Source: Otis tarda
Taxonomy: Eukaryota; Chordata; Aves; Otidiformes; Otididae
Direction: 5' to 3'
Assembly (NCBI GenBank): GCA_026413225.1
Contig: CM048591.1
Span: 6,993,338-7,057,337 of the forward strand
Length of the DNA: 64,000 bases
Part shown: positions 27,521-37,648 of the stretch, one piece after another
Layout of the letters: every line of letters starts with the position of its first letter
How positions within the stretch are numbered: position 1 is the first letter of the stretch
Notes under the pieces: generated by a model
Seen by the model: only the letters and a program-made list of their open reading frames with translations
Databases searched by the model: none
Told to the model about the DNA's origin: nothing
Translations under genes and position numbers: made by a program

Positions 27521-29125
27521 AATACCTGTAATTTTTTGTCTTTTCTGTCTCATTTTATTCATCTCACTGTATGTATTTTAGTCTTTTTCTGGTTTGTCCT
27601 ATTCACCGTTGCTTTGTACTTTTTTTGCTGTTTATATTTTAACACATTGTTCTTATGTTTCAATTTTTTATTTTCCTAATCCTTTCTTTGTAAGATGCCC
27701 TGACTTTGTCTACTTTTATACCAGTCACTATTTTGGTTTCTTTTTTTTAAACAAATTGTTTATCACTTTTCTTTAGTGACGTTGATTTTAGGAATTTTTT
27801 CTATGTATACCTTTATTAAGGTCCCATCCTATTTTCTAGTCTTTTTTTTTTTTTTTTGCTTATTGTGTATGCTGTTGGCTTTTAAATTTAATTTATACAT
27901 GTGTTGTTAGCTGTCGCTTTCTTTTTTTATTTTTCCTTATTCCTGTTGCTTTTAATTTGGTTTTTTTCTGTGTCTAATGTTATCTGAATCCCAGTTCTGT
28001 TTTTTTTACTTGTTTGTTATCAAGTTGGTTTTAAAAGTTTCTTTTTGCTATGTGTAATTTTCTCTAGGTAACTGTTCCCGTAGTTCCATTTTTGTCTCTC
28101 TTTGTTTCTTTGAATTTGAAACTTTTTAAAATTGGTGTACATTTATTTCATTTTCTATGTCCAGTTTCAATTTTTTTTATGTTTACTGTGTGCTGTCACT
28201 CTAAAAATTTTTTTTCTACGTCTACTTTTATCAATATGTCTCTCCTTTGTTTTTTATGTTTTCCCGTACATCTTGTAAATTTACCTTTCCCCTCTCTATT
28301 TTTATCTGATTTGTCATCTTTATTTTTTAACGTTGTTCTAGTCTGTCCTGTACTGTGTCGCTTTTAACATTTTCTTTTTCTCATTTTTTTTGGCTGTTTT
28401 TAATCTTTTTCTCTATCTTTATGCTCTTCCTATTAAAGTTTTGTTTCTACATTCCCTTTTATGGATTTTTTGGTCTGTATTATTTGCTTTTTTCCTATCA
28501 GTCCTCTACACTGTGACCTTTAACATTTTCTTTCTGTCCACTTTTATTCAGCTTCAAGATTTTTTAATTGGTTCCTTATTTTTTCATGTCTTTCTGTCTC
28601 CTTGTGTGTTTTTAATTTTTTTTTCTGTTCTGTCTCCTTGTATCTGGGTCATCGTCATCTTTCTCTTTTTTTTTCCATTCTAGTCTGTGGTGTACCTTGT
28701 TGTTTTGTTTATTTTTTATCTATGTCTTTGTTTACTCTGCTATGTCTGTTATCCATTTTCCTCTTTTTATTTTTTTTTCTTGTAGCTTTTAAAACTTTAT
28801 TTTTATGTCTGCTTTTATTCAGGTCCTGTGTCTATTTAATTCTTTCTCATGCGCCAGCTACTCTCTCAATTTTTAAATTATTTTTCCATTTCCCCGTTTA
28901 CTTAGCATTTTGTGCCCATGTATTAATCTTTCCCTATTTCCATGCTGTTGTTTTCCATTTTTTTTCTTTATGCCCAGTTTTATCTAGCATTCTGTCCCTA
29001 CTTGTATTCTTTTTTCCTTTTTGCCTTATACCCTGTTGACTTTAGGATTTTCTTTCTACGTCTATTCTTACTGAGCCGCCTATTTTTTTTTTTTTTTCTG
29101 TCACTCACCTTGAGCCTTTAAAAAT
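27521..29125 (+). repeat. Diverged T-rich monomers, outer flank
   Basis: Continues the degenerate T/C-rich family after the insertion. Recurrences of TTTAACATTTTCTTT at about 28,357 and 28,511 lie about 154 bp apart. There is no higher-order period. Long open frames here on the plus strand are hydrophobic low-complexity translations of T-rich DNA and I do not regard them as genes. Confidence 0.7.
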
Positions 29126-29831
29126 TTTGTTTTTGTGTCTCGCATGGTTTTTGTCTTCTCTCCGTTCCTTTTTGAGGCTTCAGAGGGTCTCCTCGGCAGG
29201 CTTTTACCTCTGGAGCGTAATTTGTACCCCCTGGTTTATCAGAACTTCTTCTCGGGTCATCCTTTCTCCTCAGAGATGTAATTTAGTCCCGCCTTCAGTT
29301 TTGTTCATCTCCCTCACACGTCCTCTGCTGTCTGTTCCAATCTCTTCTCAGTACCTTTGCGCCTTCGAGCCGCTTTCTATTTCTCCGGCCTTTTCGGCTC
29401 CCCTCTGTTTCTGGCACGCCGCTTCCTTTAAGCGTCCTTGTGTTCTGTGGCGATCCTTCTGGTCTGCGGCAAGGTTTTGTCTTTGTTAATTGAGGAGACA
29501 AGTCTTCCTCGGGCTTTCATTTGGTTCCAGAGCGCTCTTACTCTTCTTCTGCCCCATCCGATGTCTCTGTTTTGTCCCCGGTCCCTCAAGGACATCTGTA
29601 CTCTGTTTGGATCTCATCCCCAGTACCTCGTTGTGTCAGCGGTCCTTCGTTTGCCTCTCCTTCCACACTACTCTCGCCCCTACCCGAGCGCGATCTCATT
29701 TCTTCAGAAGAGTTGTGGAGTCTGCATCTGTGATGCAGCCTAGCGGTTCGGTTCTGTCTTCTCTCTAGCCATGTCTGTATTTGTTTCCTGGCCCTAAGAT
29801 GCAACATTTGTTCCGTTTGGATTCCGTCTGC
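29126..29831. other. C/T-rich transition zone, no gene recognised
   Basis: Composition changes from T-rich to a more balanced, CpG-containing pyrimidine-rich sequence. Frames are open on both strands over about 29,127-29,891 but are mutually overlapping, rich in Ser/Arg/Pro/Leu and match no family I know. Pyrimidine bias explains them. Two phrases recur loosely (GTAATTTGTACCCCC at about 29,217 and GTAATTTAGTCCCGCC at about 29,277), suggesting an older repeat. Confidence 0.5.
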
Positions 29832-30020
29832 AGTTGCTGTTTTCATAAGCGGAATGCAGGTTCCACAGCGAGTCTCGGTTGCCGCTCCCACGGGTGGAGT
29901 GCAGTTTCTGTCGAACCAAGAGGCGTAACGCTGCCGGAGCGGGGACAGCAGAATGTCCGTTCTCCGTTATCAGGGAAGGAGGTGGCCTGCTAAGATAACA
30001 GCATAGCTGCTATCAAGGAA
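29832..30020 (+). mobile_element. LTR-like block, 5' copy
   Basis: Matches a second block at about 32,275-32,505 in the same orientation. Shared landmarks in order are AACGCAGGTTCCA/AATGCAGGTTCCA, CTCGGTTGCCGCTCCCACGG, GGCATAACGCT/GGCGTAACGCT, TCCRTTATCAGGGAAGG, CTGCTAAGATAAC and ATCAAGGAAG. The two blocks are about 2.45 kb apart and bracket the env-like remnant, the arrangement expected for proviral LTRs or their fragments. LTR termini were not defined. The block could instead be a dispersed repeat duplicated independently. Confidence 0.5.
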
Positions 30021-30400
30021 GTAGGGACTTGCGCTCCACCCCCCCGCCCCGCCAATCAGTCAATCCGGCCCTTGTTTTGAAATAGCAGATGGAGGACCGC
30101 CAAGGACCCGTCAAAAATGCTGTCTTTTCGGAATTAAAAAGGGAGTTCCAAGGGATGTAATGGACAGTTTACCCCTCAAAAAGCTGAGCGAGGTGGTATC
30201 AACATGGTCTAACTAGAAATGATACTCACTTAAAGGAAAAGAAATTTTAGCAATCAGGCCACAGCCTCACCTTTGGGAGAGACAGGCAACAGAAACAGTG
30301 GGATTTTTTTTTGTAGAAGCAGGAAAAATACACAGCATCAGTACTCAGTGGATAATCCCCTCCTTTTAACTGCTAGTTGCGTCCTCACCTGAGCATATTC
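30021..30400 (+). mobile_element. Noncoding stretch between LTR-like block and env leader
   Basis: About 380 bp without a usable open frame. It lies where a provirus would carry its primer-binding site, gag and pol, but I see no gag or polymerase motif, so those genes appear to be deleted. A small GC-rich patch (about 30,035-30,060) follows the LTR-like block. Confidence 0.35.
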
Positions 30401-30420
30401 TCTTCTCTTCTTTTTCACAG
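30401..30420 (+). promoter_or_regulatory. Splice-acceptor-like site upstream of env leader
   Basis: A continuous pyrimidine tract ending in TTTTTCACAG at 30,420, 57 bases before an ATG that opens a hydrophobic leader-like frame. This is the position expected of the env subgenomic splice acceptor in a retrovirus. Confidence 0.5.
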
Positions 30421-30477
30421 GAATTCTGATTGAGCTACACACAGCTGATAATTGATTTGGAAGCCTAAATTCTCAAA

Positions 30478-30552
30478 ATGATCAATCGTTTCACTGGATG
30501 TACGATTGGACTTGTAATATTTTTCCGCATCTTACCAGTAATCTGTAGCTGA
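30478..30552 (+). pseudogene. Short leader-like frame, probable env signal-peptide remnant
   Basis: A 24-codon frame starting at the ATG at 30,478 and closed by TGA at 30,550. After a short start with one Arg (residue 4) the residues are mainly hydrophobic (Ile, Leu, Val, Phe from about residue 10 on, with one Arg at about residue 17). It sits just after an acceptor-like site and about 100 bases ahead of env-like sequence. I infer an env signal peptide whose downstream surface subunit is deleted or decayed. Alone, a frame this short could occur by chance. Confidence 0.35.
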
Positions 30553-30654
30553 AAGAATACAAAACGGTCACGGTGCCAAGCTCTCTTTTAATGTCACAGC
30601 CTTATAGGACATTGTTTCAGAGACAGTCGCCCAAATTTAGCTACCGTAGTAACG

Positions 30655-31977
30655 CACGATGAACAAATTGGCTTCCACAACTAGCGGCCTGACTAAACTG
30701 CAACGTCCTTTACAATCTTCCGTATTGGCTTTGGGAACTAACCAACGGATGTTTACCAAAATGGGAGAAGGTGAATGAAAAGGACCACGAATTGGTTCTC
30801 TGTGGTCCAAAACAACCTCTGTCTCTGGTGTATCCAAGCTCACTTGTGGATCTCATCAGTAGCCGCATCTATTATTAGAGAAGGAGAAGAAGGCACTTTC
30901 CGCACTGCAATTTGACAAATAGTTTGCGACAGCGCCCAACTTTGAAAGAAAATTCCAGTCCCAGCGGTATCTGGTTAATTTTACCAATAACTACATTAAT
31001 AGCGTGGACACAGCTTGAGCGTGCACAATGGTTTGGTATATACAATATATCCAATCATCGCGTTAGGATCGAACCGCAACAGCACAGTATTCTATCCTCT
31101 AGAGTACAGAGTACAGGCCCAGAATAATAGAGATAAGCGGCAAATCATCGATTTTGATGCACGTATTTTGCGAGATCAACAAGGATGCCTTTGTGAAAGC
31201 ACTAGCATCAGAGCCCAAGACATTTGCCTCGAAACAGAACAAAATATTTGTCATTTTGAGATTTGTCTCGACGAAAACACCGAAACAATATTTGTATACA
31301 TTGGTAAAGGCTGTGCACGCTCGAGGACCGTTTGTGCTTCCATATCTGTCGACGACGTAGTTGTAGATACTAGGACTCACTCAAAGAACTGTACTTGCGA
31401 GTTTACTAAAATCACCGGATGTGACTTTTCTTATTTAGTACCGCTCCACTCTCACAAACTCTTGCAATCTAATTATCCAGCTATTTGCGAACTGCTACCT
31501 GCAGCAATTGGAACAAATCCTAATTTGATAAAGAAATTATTACAACACCAGCATTTGATTAACATCCTGGAAAAGATTAAAGATCACCAATAGAAAAACC
31601 TTAGTAATGGTTCATCATAAGGTGTTAGAAATACAGGGCGTTTTGGAAAGGTTAAAAAAGGATGCCGAACACAAATGGTGGGAGTCGCTTTTTGGATGGT
31701 CACCTACCGCCGCAAGCATGTCGAACAAATTGTGTCACCACATTGTCGTTCTTTTAATACCGGTCTTAATAAGTTTGGTTTTATCAGCAATACCGTATGT
31801 CAAAAATCAGAAGATAGCGAATCGGTTGACACATTTTACTTCCGTACTCGATGCGCGCTATCTGCTCAACGATCCACCCGACATAGATATTCTAAAATCT
31901 GCCGACGCAAGGCAGATCGTCTAAGAAAAATGATACAAAATGACAAGATTTTGGTCTATGTTAAAGAAACAATTTAA
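30655..31977 (+). pseudogene. env: Broken endogenous-retrovirus env (transmembrane-subunit) remnant
   Basis: Pieces of one envelope-like protein lie in different plus-strand frames. A 39-codon piece (30,659-30,778) has the heptad-like pattern LTKLQ ... LALGTNQ typical of the N-terminal part of a fusion subunit. A 192-codon piece (31,015-31,593) is rich in paired cysteines with two N-x-S/T sites (NST and NCT) and ends in an amphipathic, Leu-rich segment. A further piece (31,607-31,924) starts with a heptad-like stretch, then WWESLFGWSPTA, then a hydrophobic membrane span of about 22 residues (near residues 44-65) and a short basic tail. At least two frameshifts and a stop separate the pieces, so it cannot encode an intact protein. 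No gag or pol is visible. The W-rich pre-membrane motif followed by a single span is the main basis for the call; I recognise the overall type from avian endogenous retroviruses but did not search. Confidence 0.8.
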
Positions 31978-32270
31978 CCTTTCAAAAACTTTGTGGTGAT
32001 TATACTGCTGTCACTTTTCTTTTTCTCTGTCTTTTCCTTTTCTCTCTCCCCATCTACTTTCTGCCTCCCTTTGAGGACTATACTGCTATCTCACGGTCCT
32101 GACTATAACGTCGAGCCACGGGGCGGTGTCAGAGTCGGTCAGATCATCGCCACTGTCTTGACTTTGTGACCGAGGACACAGCACCTCCAGTCAGACTATG
32201 TATTTGTTGTGGACTAAAAGTTAGCCTCACAATTTGACATGACTTGCCGCGAGCAGTCTGCCCGAGACAC
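31978..32270 (+). mobile_element. Post-env pyrimidine-rich tail
   Basis: Noncoding. 32,010-32,070 is a T/C-rich tract (TTTTCTTTTTCTCTGTC and similar), followed by GGACTATACTGCTATC, which partly repeats TGATTATACTGCTGTC at 31,996. It lies between the env remnant and the second LTR-like block. No polypurine tract was visible on this strand. Confidence 0.35.
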
Positions 32271-32950
32271 AGTAGCCGCTTCCGTCGGTGGAACGCAGGT
32301 TCCAGAGATGCGTTGCCGCAAGCCTCGGTTGCCGCTCCCACGGGCGGAGCGCGGTTTCCGTAGAAGCGAGCGGCATAACGCTCCCAGAACGGGGACCGAA
32401 TGAAGCGTAGCGCTACCGGAGAGGGGATCGAGCAGACTGTCCATTCTCCATTATCAGGGAAGGGCCTGGGCTGCTAAGATAACCGCATAGCTGTTATCAA
32501 GGAAGATGGAGCAAAACGGCCATCTGAGAACTTTACTCAGGATAATGAGCTCCAAGAAAGGTGGCGATCCTTGAAGGAAAAGAGCAGCAAAGTTTGTTAC
32601 TTAGCATCAAAGGTAACAACGACAACCTTACAACAAGACCACCAAGAGCTCTCCCCATTTGGGATCGACATCATTCGTGAAGACTGGCGGGACGCTGCCT
32701 GGGTCTGGGAACACAGGGACGCGTTTGACCCACGGTGGTAGATATTATCCTCTTTCCTCTATTTACTTATCTTTCCTTTCCCCTTCCTTTTTCTCTGCCA
32801 TGTCCTGCTTTATGTAAAAAATAATAAATTTTGCATCATTTGATGGAAACCAAGCGCTTTGGCATGTTAGCCTTAATTTGCACTTTGAGATAACAGCAAG
32901 AGAACCATCCGAGTCCCGATTGGACCCCGATAGGCAGTTTTAAACAATTT
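32271..32950 (+). mobile_element. LTR-like block, 3' copy with polyadenylation signal
   Basis: The first 230 bp match the 5' block (29,832-30,020). The copy then extends through a region with AAAGGTGGCGATCCTTGAAGG, a pyrimidine tract, and AATAAA at 32,823-32,828 within ATAATAAATT. It ends near CACTTTGAGATAACAGC at about 32,905. A poly(A) signal about 80-100 bases before the element end is usual for the R/U5 part of an LTR. The exact 3' end and any target-site duplication are undetermined. Confidence 0.5.
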
Positions 32951-32984
32951 CTTGTGAGAGGTGAGAGGAATCGCTGTAGATGCA

Positions 32985-33196
32985 AATGTCAGTGAAGCAG
33001 TGCCAAACTGTAACAGGTTGTCTAGAGAGTCGGTAGGTGCCCCATCCTTGGATACACTGAAGGCCAGGTTGAAGGAGGCTCAGAGTAATCCAGTGTAGTT
33101 CAAGATGTCGCTGTTCTTTGTGGGGGGGTTGGACTAGATGGTGTTTACCCGGTCCCTTTCCACTCAAACTAAGTTGCAATTCAACGATTCTAAGAA
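32985..33196 (+). mobile_element. CR1 LINE fragment, 3' end
   Basis: Carries the landmark series of the avian CR1 3' region: GGTTGTCTAGAGAGTCGG, GTGCCCCATCCTTGGA, a GAAGGCCAGGTTG-type segment, GGGGGGGTTGGACTAGATGG, GGTCCCTTTCCACTCAAACT and a terminal ATTCTAAG. Orientation is plus. It is diverged from the usual form, so it is old. This is the best single indicator that the window is from a bird or close reptile relative. Confidence 0.85.
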
Positions 33197-33439
33197 GGAG
33201 GGGGGCAGAGTAGCATTGCTCCTGGCCGAGATTGCCCTGCAGCCTGTGCCGAAGACGATGGCAAAGCCGGCTTGTTTCCCTGCAGCCCACGAAAGAGCAG
33301 AGATCCACCCGCTGCCCTCAGAGGTCCCCCAGCGGGGAAGGCAGATGCCCGACAGAGGTCACGGCCCGTGCCGGGGTAGGTGTTACGGATGGACCGCATC
33401 CCATGGAAAAATGAACTACACCAGAGCAGTTCAGTAAGA
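33197..33439. other. GC-rich segment, no gene recognised
   Basis: GC-rich, with frames open on both strands (for example minus 33,190-33,486 and plus 33,138-33,437). Neither translation resembles a known family, and they overlap the CR1 3' end. Probably part of the adjacent LTR-type relic. Confidence 0.4.
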
Positions 33440-33800
33440 ACCGTAGGCAGCGGAGGAGACACCCTGCCGGAGCAGGGGAGGAACATGGGCAGTTTTTGCT
33501 GTGAGGAGGAAGGAATGGTGTAACATGTGAAGCAGTAGGAAGGAGTAGGTAGAGATATTTTAAATTAAGACTGAGAAAAGAGGGGTGGGGGGAAGTTATC
33601 TTGTTCTATTTCTCATTATCCTGCTTTGTTTTTAATAATAATTAAATACTTTTTTGCAAGTCAAGTCTGGCCCATAATGGTAATCTTAAGGATCTCTCTG
33701 TGTTCTTTTCTTGAGTCTCAAGCTCTTTAAAATTATATTGTTTCTCCATTTTTAGTTAGAGAGCGGGGATAGCAAGAGAGAGACCGAATAGTCTCGTCTT
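33440..33800 (+). mobile_element. Second LTR-type relic with AT-rich poly(A) region
   Basis: Contains GCTGTGAGGAGGAAGGA, AGAGGGGTGGGGGGAAG, TTCTATTTCTCATTATCCTG, a TAATAATAATTAAAT stretch, CAAGTCAAGTCTGGCCC, and a terminal part with AGCGGGGATAGCAAGAG. The order of these phrases matches an LTR-type repeat I remember from bird transcripts and genomes. The identification is from memory and should be checked against an avian repeat library. Confidence 0.5.
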
Positions 33801-34054
33801 GAGCAAGAGTAAACTACAACATTTGTTTTCCTCAGTATCTCAATACAACAGAGGTTCATTTTTTAAACATACCTCCAAAAAATTAAGCGTTTTTCCCTAC
33901 CTGGTCCAGTTGCCAATTTAATAGATGGAGCTGTAGCAGAAGAACAAACATCATTCTTTTCTATGAAGGTTATCTCATCCATTTGTTGCCCCACAACACG
34001 TAAACTTGAGTCATAGTAAAAAAATTACCCCACCTCCCTCTGGCAGCTTTTACA
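33801..34054. other. No feature seen
   Basis: About 250 bp of ordinary AT-rich sequence between the LTR-type relic and the promoter. Nothing recognised. Confidence 0.5.
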
Positions 34055-34150
34055 GGTTTTGCCGGTTCTCCCCGCCCCTTTCCCAGGGGATTGTGGGAAG
34101 GGAGATGGGCGGAGCCTGGGGTATATGAGCCCCGGTCTCTGCCCTGGGAG
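34055..34150 (+). promoter_or_regulatory. GC-box/TATA promoter
   Basis: GC boxes CCCCGCCCC (about 34,068) and GGGCGG (34,107-34,112), a GGATTGTGGGAAGG element (about 34,088) resembling a ZNF143/SBF-type site on the complementary strand, and a TATA-like TATATGA at 34,122-34,128. Initiation about 25-30 bases downstream would fall in CTCTGCCCTGGGAGCTCATT. The compact GC-box plus TATA plus pyrimidine-rich start would also suit a co-opted retroviral LTR, and LTR relics do lie just upstream. Confidence 0.6.
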
Positions 34151-34278
34151 CTCATTCTGCTCTTGGCTTTCTCTGGAGTCGGTGGTCTGCTCTTCTCTCA
34201 GTCATTTCTAGCATTTGAGCTTGCATAGCTCTTTGAGCTGCTCTTTGATGTTTGGAGCAGTAGAGATGTGTGTTTCAG
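34150..34278 (+). other. Putative exon 1
   Basis: Runs from the predicted start region to the donor TTTCAG|GTAAGA at 34,278/34,279. Composition is CT/GCTC-rich (GCTCTTGGCTTTCTCTGG, GAGCTGCTCTTTGATG). There is no ATG-led frame of useful length. Confidence 0.5.
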
Positions 34279-34481
34279 GTAAGACTTTAATAGGCACGTG
34301 TGGTTCAGCAGCATATGTAGCGAAAAGGACACTTGGATGTAGTTGGGTGGTTTGGTTTTCTTTTTTTGGTTTGGTTGTGTGTTAGGGTTTCTTTTTGTTT
34401 TGTTTATTTGTTTTGTATTTGTCTTAAGTGTTAAAGGGTAGCAAAACGATTTAATGTCTTTTCTGGTCTCTTTATTTCTAG

Positions 34482-34562
34482 GTGCCGTGTATTTTGCTGA
34501 AAGTCAATACCTCACTAAGTATGAAACCGTTAATATTTTTCACCAGCTTTGCTGTAGTTTGT
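34482..34562 (+). other. Putative exon 2
   Basis: Preceded by a pyrimidine tract ending TTTATTTCTAG at 34,481 and followed by GTGAGTAC at 34,563. About 81 nt, AT-rich and noncoding in appearance. It is not clearly related to the repeated blocks farther downstream. Confidence 0.4.
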
Positions 34563-36320
34563 GTGAGTACTTGATACCATGTTTTACTAGGAATGGAAGT
34601 GAGATTACCTAGCAGGGGCTAAGGTAAGCATCTTGTGTCCATCTGTACATGGGATTTCAGCACTTCTCAAAAAAGAAAGAGGAGTATAAGGCTTAATGTG
34701 TGTTTCAGGGTATGGAATGACTTTCCCAATCACCTACAGAGTAGCATGTAAGTCACATGATTTCAGTAGCTGCTGATAGGCCAGTGGTACCTTATTACTT
34801 TATTTATTATGTGGCCCTGTAGCGGAACTTGGTGTTTGTACAAAAATAAAATATAAGAGGTGCTCACGCAAAGCCAGGCAGAAATGTTAAAACCAGCTCC
34901 TGAGGAGCAGCTGACGCAGGGAATCGAGTGGTGTAAATACAGGGCGGGAGTTGTTGGGAGGGACTGGCTTTCTTTGCTTTACATTTCAGGCGCGGGTAAG
35001 GTGTTTCTGAAGGTTTGGGACCGAGGGATTGTAGAGAAAGGGAGCTGATGGCTCATTTAAGTTTCTCAGGGGAGTTTTACTGTTGAATTTTGGTGGTGTT
35101 CAAGTATGTTTTGTTTGAATTCTTCTGCAGGTAACAGTAGGTATGGTGAGGCTATTAGCTACGTGACGTAGACTGTCCAGGTGTGTGCAGCGCAACACGT
35201 GCCACAGAAAATCGGATGAGTCTCACATGAAGCATTAGGTACGGCATCATACATTAAAATAGACATCTGGTAGTCCAAGGTGTCCGCTTTTCCCTTCCTT
35301 TTACGTAATATATTGTCGGACCTAATTCTTGTGACTGTAATTTTGCCATTGACCCAAACCTGACAGTTATCGTTAGAGACATTCATGAAGAAATTCAATC
35401 CAGTGTGGAGATGCGCCACTCTCTCTGTAATGTCTTGTGGAAGAGGGTGTTTACTTCTTTTGTGCTCCTAGCAATATCTGGCTGAAGGTCTGTCATCCAT
35501 TTGCGACCTGGGTAAGTAAGCCGTTTCACTCATTTTGTTTCTTTTGTTTACCTCCGGTGTCCCACGAGGTTTGCTTAGGTCGTGTCACGGCAGTCACTTT
35601 CTGTTGCGCACATAACGTAAAAGCTGTTGCTTTCTATTTTTGTAACACGTACGTTTAAAATCTTCGAGTCACACTGTAACGCCGTTGCGGTTTTTCCATC
35701 ACCGACCGTTCCTATAATTTGCTAAGGATCGCTGTAGGTTATCGGACTCGAGCAGAGGACCTCTTTTTCCAGCGGCTTTGTTCATCGAGAGGTGTCGTTT
35801 CTGGTATGGCACGATCTGCGTTTTTGAGGTTTGATCGGTTGATGTGTTCTGGTATGCGGTTAGTATTTTTGTTACAGGCATTATTTTTCTTTATTCCTGC
35901 AGGCAAAGCCAGGTCATCTTTTGACAATAGAGTCACCGTGGTGTTCCTTAGTCCCTCTTTGCAAGGTATCGTCACTTGTTGGAGAGCTGAAAAGGAGCTC
36001 TTTCTTTTGACGAATCTGTTTAAAGGTAAGCGACTGTCACGTTGCTACAGGTGGCGGTCGTGGGGGTGCTTCTTCAAATTAAGAAGAAACCGGTAACTGT
36101 GGGAATATCCTGGTTTGCCAATGTGAGTGGATTTACAATGTAGGTACTTGGAAAGCTGAGCTGTGGAACGGGTGTTTAGGAGAGGGCTCAGGGGGAACAG
36201 ACTATTATTCCAATTGCAGGAAGAAGGTGAAAGTTAGTTTTGGGTAGGGAGCAATCTAGGAACGGCAGTTTTGGCCAGGTAAAGGGAGCAGGGGTATCAT
36301 TCAGCACGATGCCCAGGTGT
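34563..36320 (+). other. Diverged 5' module (unit 0)
   Basis: Unique or strongly diverged sequence before the first clear module. It contains exon-like block F0 at 35,903-35,965 (acceptor CCTGCAG, donor CAAG|GTATC, 63 nt, the same length as F in later modules), a donor AAAG|GTAAGC at 36,025/36,026 and a block at 36,051-36,122 (acceptor GCTACAG, donor AAT|GTGAGT) whose CCGGTAACTGTGGGAATAT resembles block I of module 1. A further donor GACCTGG|GTAAGTAAG lies at about 35,512. The minus-strand frame at 35,159-35,419 and plus frames here match no family. Confidence 0.4.
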
Positions 36321-36321
36321 G

Positions 36322-36937
36322 CCGGGCAGGGCAGTTCCAGCCTGTGTCTGTTTGTGTTTTTTGTGTAGTTTGTCTTTTTAGTTCTAGACATTCCTTGACT
36401 TTTGACATCCTCGTCGCTCTTTGCTCCCGAGGCTCGTGGCCCGTGTCTCGGGTGCCGTCCCGAGGGTCCCGAACGCCGGTATTCATCGCCGTGGTCTCGA
36501 TCGGGCCCTTTTATGGCATTATCAACCTCAGAGGCGTGTCATTTTCTCATCGCGTGAGTCTAGGGACGATCTTCTCTTCTGGCATCGTTCAGGGCTGAAT
36601 CGGCAGCTCTGCTCTGTAGGCATCTCTTTTCAAGGATTTCGATTTCTTACGTCATCTATATATTCTTAGGTCTTGAAGCCTGGCTTCTTGTTTGAAAGGT
36701 TTGCCAGTTTATAAAGTGACTTCTTGTTTTGGGCCACAACTTTGTTATTTTCCTGGTATTTCCAGAGAGCCTCTTGTCACTCTTACGGTCTGACAGGTCT
36801 TCTTCCCCGATGCTGTTTTCTGTCCTGGTGTCGTCTTCCAGGCTGAGAGTTTTTTCATCTCTGAGGCTCGTGGTCTGCAGTGTTCTGTTTAGTGTCTGTC
36901 TGTGCACGTGTGTGTGTCTTGGAGCTGCCCTGCCCGG
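36322..36937. repeat. Inverted-repeat-flanked block, unit 1
   Basis: CCGGGCAGGGCAGTTCC (36,322-36,338) is the reverse complement, with one mismatch, of GGAGCTGCCCTGCCCGG (36,921-36,937). The 616-bp block encloses the GC-rich core with TCGATCGGGCCCTTTTATGG. Equivalent flanks occur in units 2, 3 and 5. Confidence 0.6.
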
Positions 36938-37327
36938 AGGCGTAGAGTCTGGGTTAGCGATTAGAGCTTGCAGTTAATGGGGTGATACGCCTAGACGGTT
37001 GAGGCAGAGGTTGTACGGTCCTCTTGGATCCGAGGGGGTGTCTGCAGCAGGTGAGGAGTGTCACCGCTGCAGTATTTCGCAGTTGGCGATGGGATGACGG
37101 GGGGCTTTTCTGGGAGAGGCAGCTCGAGCGGTAGCTGAGAGAAAGGTATCTTGAAGGTGTGGAGGCTTTTATGGATAGGGCTCCACATTTGATTTCTGTA
37201 TCTATTCTATTGGCAGCCTGCCGTTGGGCTATAGTAGATAACGTAAAATCAAAAATAGGAGCTCTGTGGAATTGCTCAGCTGTTCCTCTGCATGGGGTTG
37301 ACTTGGTTCCAGATAATGCTTCTACAG

Positions 37328-37377
37328 ATCCGGAGGGTCGAGCCAAGCAGTAAAGCTTGATGGAGAAGAGGTGTGAG
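37328..37377 (+). other. Exon-like block E, unit 1
   Basis: Acceptor TTCTACAG, donor GTGAG|GTAAGA. Related to E in units 2-4, which begin GTGCAGAGGG or ATGCAGCGGG. Confidence 0.45.
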
Positions 37378-37648
37378 GTAAGAAGGTGGGTCGGTGTGTG
37401 GTAATAGAGTAATTGACTGTAGTGTGGCTACAGGACCAAGCTGAAGTTGTGTGGGGTGTTTTTTTTTTGTTGTTGTTGTGGGTTTTTTTTTTTTAATTTG
37501 AAGGTCTGTGGTGATCAGAGCTGTGCAAGATGGGCACGGGAGCAGTCTCAGTCACGGGAAGCACTAACTGATGGGCTGAAGTAGAGGTTATTTTTCAGGT
37601 GTTGTATTGCCAAAGCAGTTTTAAGCCATCTTTGTTTGGTGTTTGCAG

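Noticed and set aside
26940-29039. Open frames of 90-145 codons with membrane-protein-like composition
   Set aside because: Phe/Leu/Ser/Cys-rich sequence follows from T-rich DNA. Frames overlap and match no family.
29127-29891. Overlapping frames on both strands in the C/T-rich zone
   Set aside because: Open on both strands with skewed composition, no domain, and no promoter or splice logic.
34860-35048. 62-codon plus-strand frame
   Set aside because: It begins in the middle of an AT-rich stretch with no supporting signal and no known family.
35159-35419. 86-codon minus-strand frame
   Set aside because: Isolated antisense frame with several cysteines but no recognised domain and no homologous frame in the tandem modules.
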